DNA of 6,969 nt. It comes from Bacteroidales bacterium H10 (GTDB lineage: Bacteria > Bacteroidota > Bacteroidia > Bacteroidales > Muribaculaceae). The notes under the pieces were generated by a model. It was given only the letters and a program-made list of their open reading frames with translations, made no database searches and was not told the DNA's origin. Below, piece by piece: positions 4,598 through 6,969 of this stretch. How positions within the stretch are numbered: the first letter of the stretch is position 1; every line of letters starts with the position of its first letter. The stretch is from contig DAAV01000167.1 in NCBI GenBank assembly GCA_001701295.1, forward strand, positions 18,103 through 25,071, in the 5' to 3' direction. The translations under genes were made by a program, and so were the position numbers.

Positions 4598-6969
4598 TCA
4601 GTCGACAACAAGCACTTTCGAGACCTTTGAATAACTGTCGGAATTCGGGCCATTGGTCGCTATTATGAAATAGACGCCGGCGGCCACTCTTTTCAATCCC
4701 ATATTGGTCATATCCCATCGGATCTCGCCGCCTTGCGCGCCGCCACATTCCTTGACCACATTACCTGCCGTATCGACAACCTTTACCATAGCGCCGTCGG
4801 GCAGCCCGTCGACAGTCACATAGCCGTAATAATCAAGCCGTGCAGGATTGGGATACACCCTCACGCTGCTCTCCGGCGAATCTACCGATCCGCTTAGAAA
4901 AAGCTCACAGAGACCTTTGTCAGTAGAGATCATCAGGGAATTCGAATCGGGATTATGGCAGACGGCATAGACATAATTGCTGAGAAGTCTTGAATTATCT
5001 GCCGTATAGGTCTTGATTATCTCGCGTCCGTCGGAACTCGTACATACAAGGCCCGCACCATTGGTGCCGAACCATTTACGGCCGGTGTTATCCGACATTA
5101 TGGAATTGACGGTGACGCCGTCAAGCAGATAATCGGCAAGATTCGTGCCGTCATTACGCGGTACCTTTATCCGGCGCACAGTACCGGGCGAATCCAAAGC
5201 CGTTTTAGGATCGAACGTAAACAGACCGTCTCCGTAACTTACCCATACCAGTCCGGTCAAAGGATCCTCAAACAAAGCATACACGCCGTTAAAAGCAAAA
5301 TCCTGACCGTCCTGATCGACAATATTTTTCATATAGGCCACCTTGTCGTCGGCTGTATTGTCGAGTGTCCCGTTATGATTAAAGATAACCAGCGGAGTCC
5401 TGTTTGTATTGCCGTGTGACAGCACTATATTCTTGTTTGACGAGACTGTAAGCGGCTTCACGACCGGAGAATTGCCTGATTCCACACCATCGAATTTTAT
5501 CTTTTTCCAGGGGCGTATGCTCGATGCCGTAGAGGCAGCGCGGTCCTGCGGAGTCCATACCCAAAGCTCGGTATATGTACTTCCCACATCCGCATCCGGG
5601 TTCACATATGCGGTCCATAAATTGCCGGCGGCGTCAAATCCCGGGGCGGCAAACACGCATCTCTGCGGAAAATCTATTGTCGGATCGGTTGACGGGACAA
5701 CAGCCACAAAGCCCGGTTGTCCGTATCCTTCGAGGATGTCATTGGGTTTTGACATATGGATCGAGTTGCCGGGATTTTTCAGATCAACCCTCAACAGCCC
5801 ATGATTGGGAGAACCGCAATAGATATGGTCTCGGTTGGACGGATCGATTGCCAGACCGTTCGGATTTCTTAAAGCGAGACCTTTCATGTCAGGGACCCGA
5901 TACAAAGCCGAAAGCGGTGTCCACGACATATCCTTGTAACCGCATACGAGATCGTGGGAATATGCATAGTTGCCGTTTGTGGAATTGAAAATAAGGTCCA
6001 TGCCGTTATTTCTGACAAGCATCCCGTATTCAGGATGGTAGGCCATTGCGGTGCTAATATATACGTTGGAGGCATTGGGGAGAAAGCGGTCCATCAATAC
6101 TGTCCAGTTTGAAGCGCCCTCACGCGGGGCCCGTTTGCGTGAGATTCCTTCCCGGCCGGTAGAGAGCCAAAACTCCGAACCGTCGAATGTGCCGGCATAG
6201 GAGCCACGGTCACCTGCCGCAAGATCATAGCGTTTCACGTTGCCATCCTTGTCAAACACCTGAAGCTCCCGTCGGCCCACGATAAGGAATCCCTCGCTAA
6301 GACGTTCAAGTCCGAGTTCCGAAACCGTAGACACACCTGTACGTCTATATTTGCCATCTACTTTGGCGTTCCTGTTGCAATAGATCTCCCCCGTCTTGCC
6401 GTGCAGCAGATATATGTTCTCGCTGTCTACAGGAAATATGCGGAGCATGTCGGCGCAGTCGCACATTTTAGTAAAAGATGACAGATCGAACGCATTGGGA
6501 TTGCCGTAATAGATCTCGTTGTCGGTAGCAAGCCACAGGTTCCCCTGAAACATAAACGCTCCTACAAGGGGCGTGTTGAGCACACGTGATGTCGCAATCT
6601 CCTTACGTTCGTCATCGACGGACACATAGCCGAAATTGGTCGCAAGGTATATCTTGTTGTCCGCATTGTCGAAATTGATATTGTTGACAGTCTTGTCGAG
6701 AGACGAGTCCGCGAGTTTCAATCCCGGTATATTATATACATCGCCGTTGTCATAGAGCAGGTCGATATTGCCGTCATCGTAAGCCACGACCAGATATCTC
6801 TTGTCGAAATTATATTCTATCGACCTTACGACATTGCCCGAAAGAAGATTCTGCGTGCTGAGATACATCATCTCCTCCCCCTCTTTGTCGAAACGGAAAA
6901 GCACGCCGGGAAGAGTTCCCAAAACAGCCGTTCCCTTAAAATACTGGCGGGCGGCTCCAAGAAAATAGG
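4598..6969 (-). CDS. porZ: PorZ-like type IX secretion protein, double beta-propeller (5' end beyond window)
   Basis: An open frame enters from the right edge and ends at TGA (4598-4600), giving 789 visible residues; the true start and signal peptide are missing. A TTG at 6922 is not a convincing start because the frame stays open and protein-like upstream of it. Beta-propeller blades fill most of the protein. The first propeller contains the PorZ-like stretch VVAYDDGNIDLLYDNGDV (about 60-77) followed by IYLATNFGYVSVDDERKEI (about 106-124). A second propeller follows, with blades such as LVWVSYGDGLFTFDP and RKWFGTNGAGLVCTSSDGR. The last ~90 residues are a type A type IX C-terminal domain, opening with VRVYPNPA (about 702-709) and closing with AAGVYFIIAT and VSKVLVVD. 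In Porphyromonas gingivalis, PorZ is a surface component that takes part in attaching cargo to anionic LPS; it is about 776 residues and keeps its C-terminal domain, in line with this protein. The alternative is a generic two-component-regulator-type propeller protein with a sorting domain. Confidence 0.8.
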   Translation of the reverse strand, partial: YFLGAARQYFKGTAVLGTLPGVLFRFDKEGEEMMYLSTQNLLSGNVVRSIEYNFDKRYLVVAYDDGNIDLLYDNGDVYNIPGLKLADSSLDKTVNNINFDNADNKIYLATNFGYVSVDDERKEIATSRVLNTPLVGAFMFQGNLWLATDNEIYYGNPNAFDLSSFTKMCDCADMLRIFPVDSENIYLLHGKTGEIYCNRNAKVDGKYRRTGVSTVSELGLERLSEGFLIVGRRELQVFDKDGNVKRYDLAAGDRGSYAGTFDGSEFWLSTGREGISRKRAPREGASNWTVLMDRFLPNASNVYISTAMAYHPEYGMLVRNNGMDLIFNSTNGNYAYSHDLVCGYKDMSWTPLSALYRVPDMKGLALRNPNGLAIDPSNRDHIYCGSPNHGLLRVDLKNPGNSIHMSKPNDILEGYGQPGFVAVVPSTDPTIDFPQRCVFAAPGFDAAGNLWTAYVNPDADVGSTYTELWVWTPQDRAASTASSIRPWKKIKFDGVESGNSPVVKPLTVSSNKNIVLSHGNTNRTPLVIFNHNGTLDNTADDKVAYMKNIVDQDGQDFAFNGVYALFEDPLTGLVWVSYGDGLFTFDPKTALDSPGTVRRIKVPRNDGTNLADYLLDGVTVNSIMSDNTGRKWFGTNGAGLVCTSSDGREIIKTYTADNSRLLSNYVYAVCHNPDSNSLMISTDKGLCELFLSGSVDSPESSVRVYPNPARLDYYGYVTVDGLPDGAMVKVVDTAGNVVKECGGAQGGEIRWDMTNMGLKRVAAGVYFIIATNGPNSDSYSKVSKVLVVD

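Noticed and set aside
5409..5988. Plus-strand open frames at 5409-5804 and 5575-5988 and minus-strand frame 5379-5618.
   Set aside because: All overlap the well-supported PorZ-like frame and show no domain, signal or start context of their own.

Overview
The window looks like a chromosomal segment from a Bacteroidota bacterium, order Bacteroidales. A gut lineage such as Muribaculaceae is plausible but not proven. Three things support this: promoters with the Bacteroides-type -7 box TAnnTTTG and a TTG at -33 spaced by 20 nt; start regions with weak or absent Shine-Dalgarno sequences; and a protein set typical of the group (choice-of-anchor J/FN3 secreted protein, TPR-membrane-AraC regulator, BspA-like leucine-rich repeat protein, PorZ-type propeller protein with a type IX secretion C-terminal domain). 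No tRNA, rRNA, CRISPR array or mobile element is visible.

Layout. Positions 1-1241 (minus) hold the N-terminal 413 residues of a secreted choice-of-anchor J plus fibronectin III protein that continues off the left edge. Positions 1242-1437 are a divergent control region. It has one promoter facing each way and a perfect 35-nt palindrome whose centre (1346) lies exactly midway between the two -7 boxes. Positions 1438-2976 (plus) encode a membrane-spanning regulator: signal/anchor, TPR repeats, one transmembrane helix, coiled coil and AraC-type DNA-binding domain. A compact hairpin at 2977-3000 sits between two convergent genes. Positions 3029-4438 (minus) encode a secreted BspA-like LRR_5 protein with a C-terminal domain resembling a type IX sorting signal. 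Its 5' leader is almost entirely one 21-bp stem-loop (4450-4522), preceded by its own promoter (4530-4560). Positions 4598-6969 (minus) hold most of a PorZ-like double-propeller protein with a clear type IX C-terminal domain; its N-terminus lies beyond the right edge.

How the genes may work together. The most coherent unit is the divergent pair: an envelope-spanning AraC regulator facing a secreted adhesin-like or binding protein, with a shared symmetric operator-like site. I infer that the regulator senses something in the periplasm and controls both genes through this palindrome. The right half is themed on type IX secretion: a PorZ-like component, which in Porphyromonas gingivalis works in attaching cargo to the cell surface, next to a secreted LRR protein that could be type IX cargo. 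The LRR gene has its own promoter, so the two need not be one operon.
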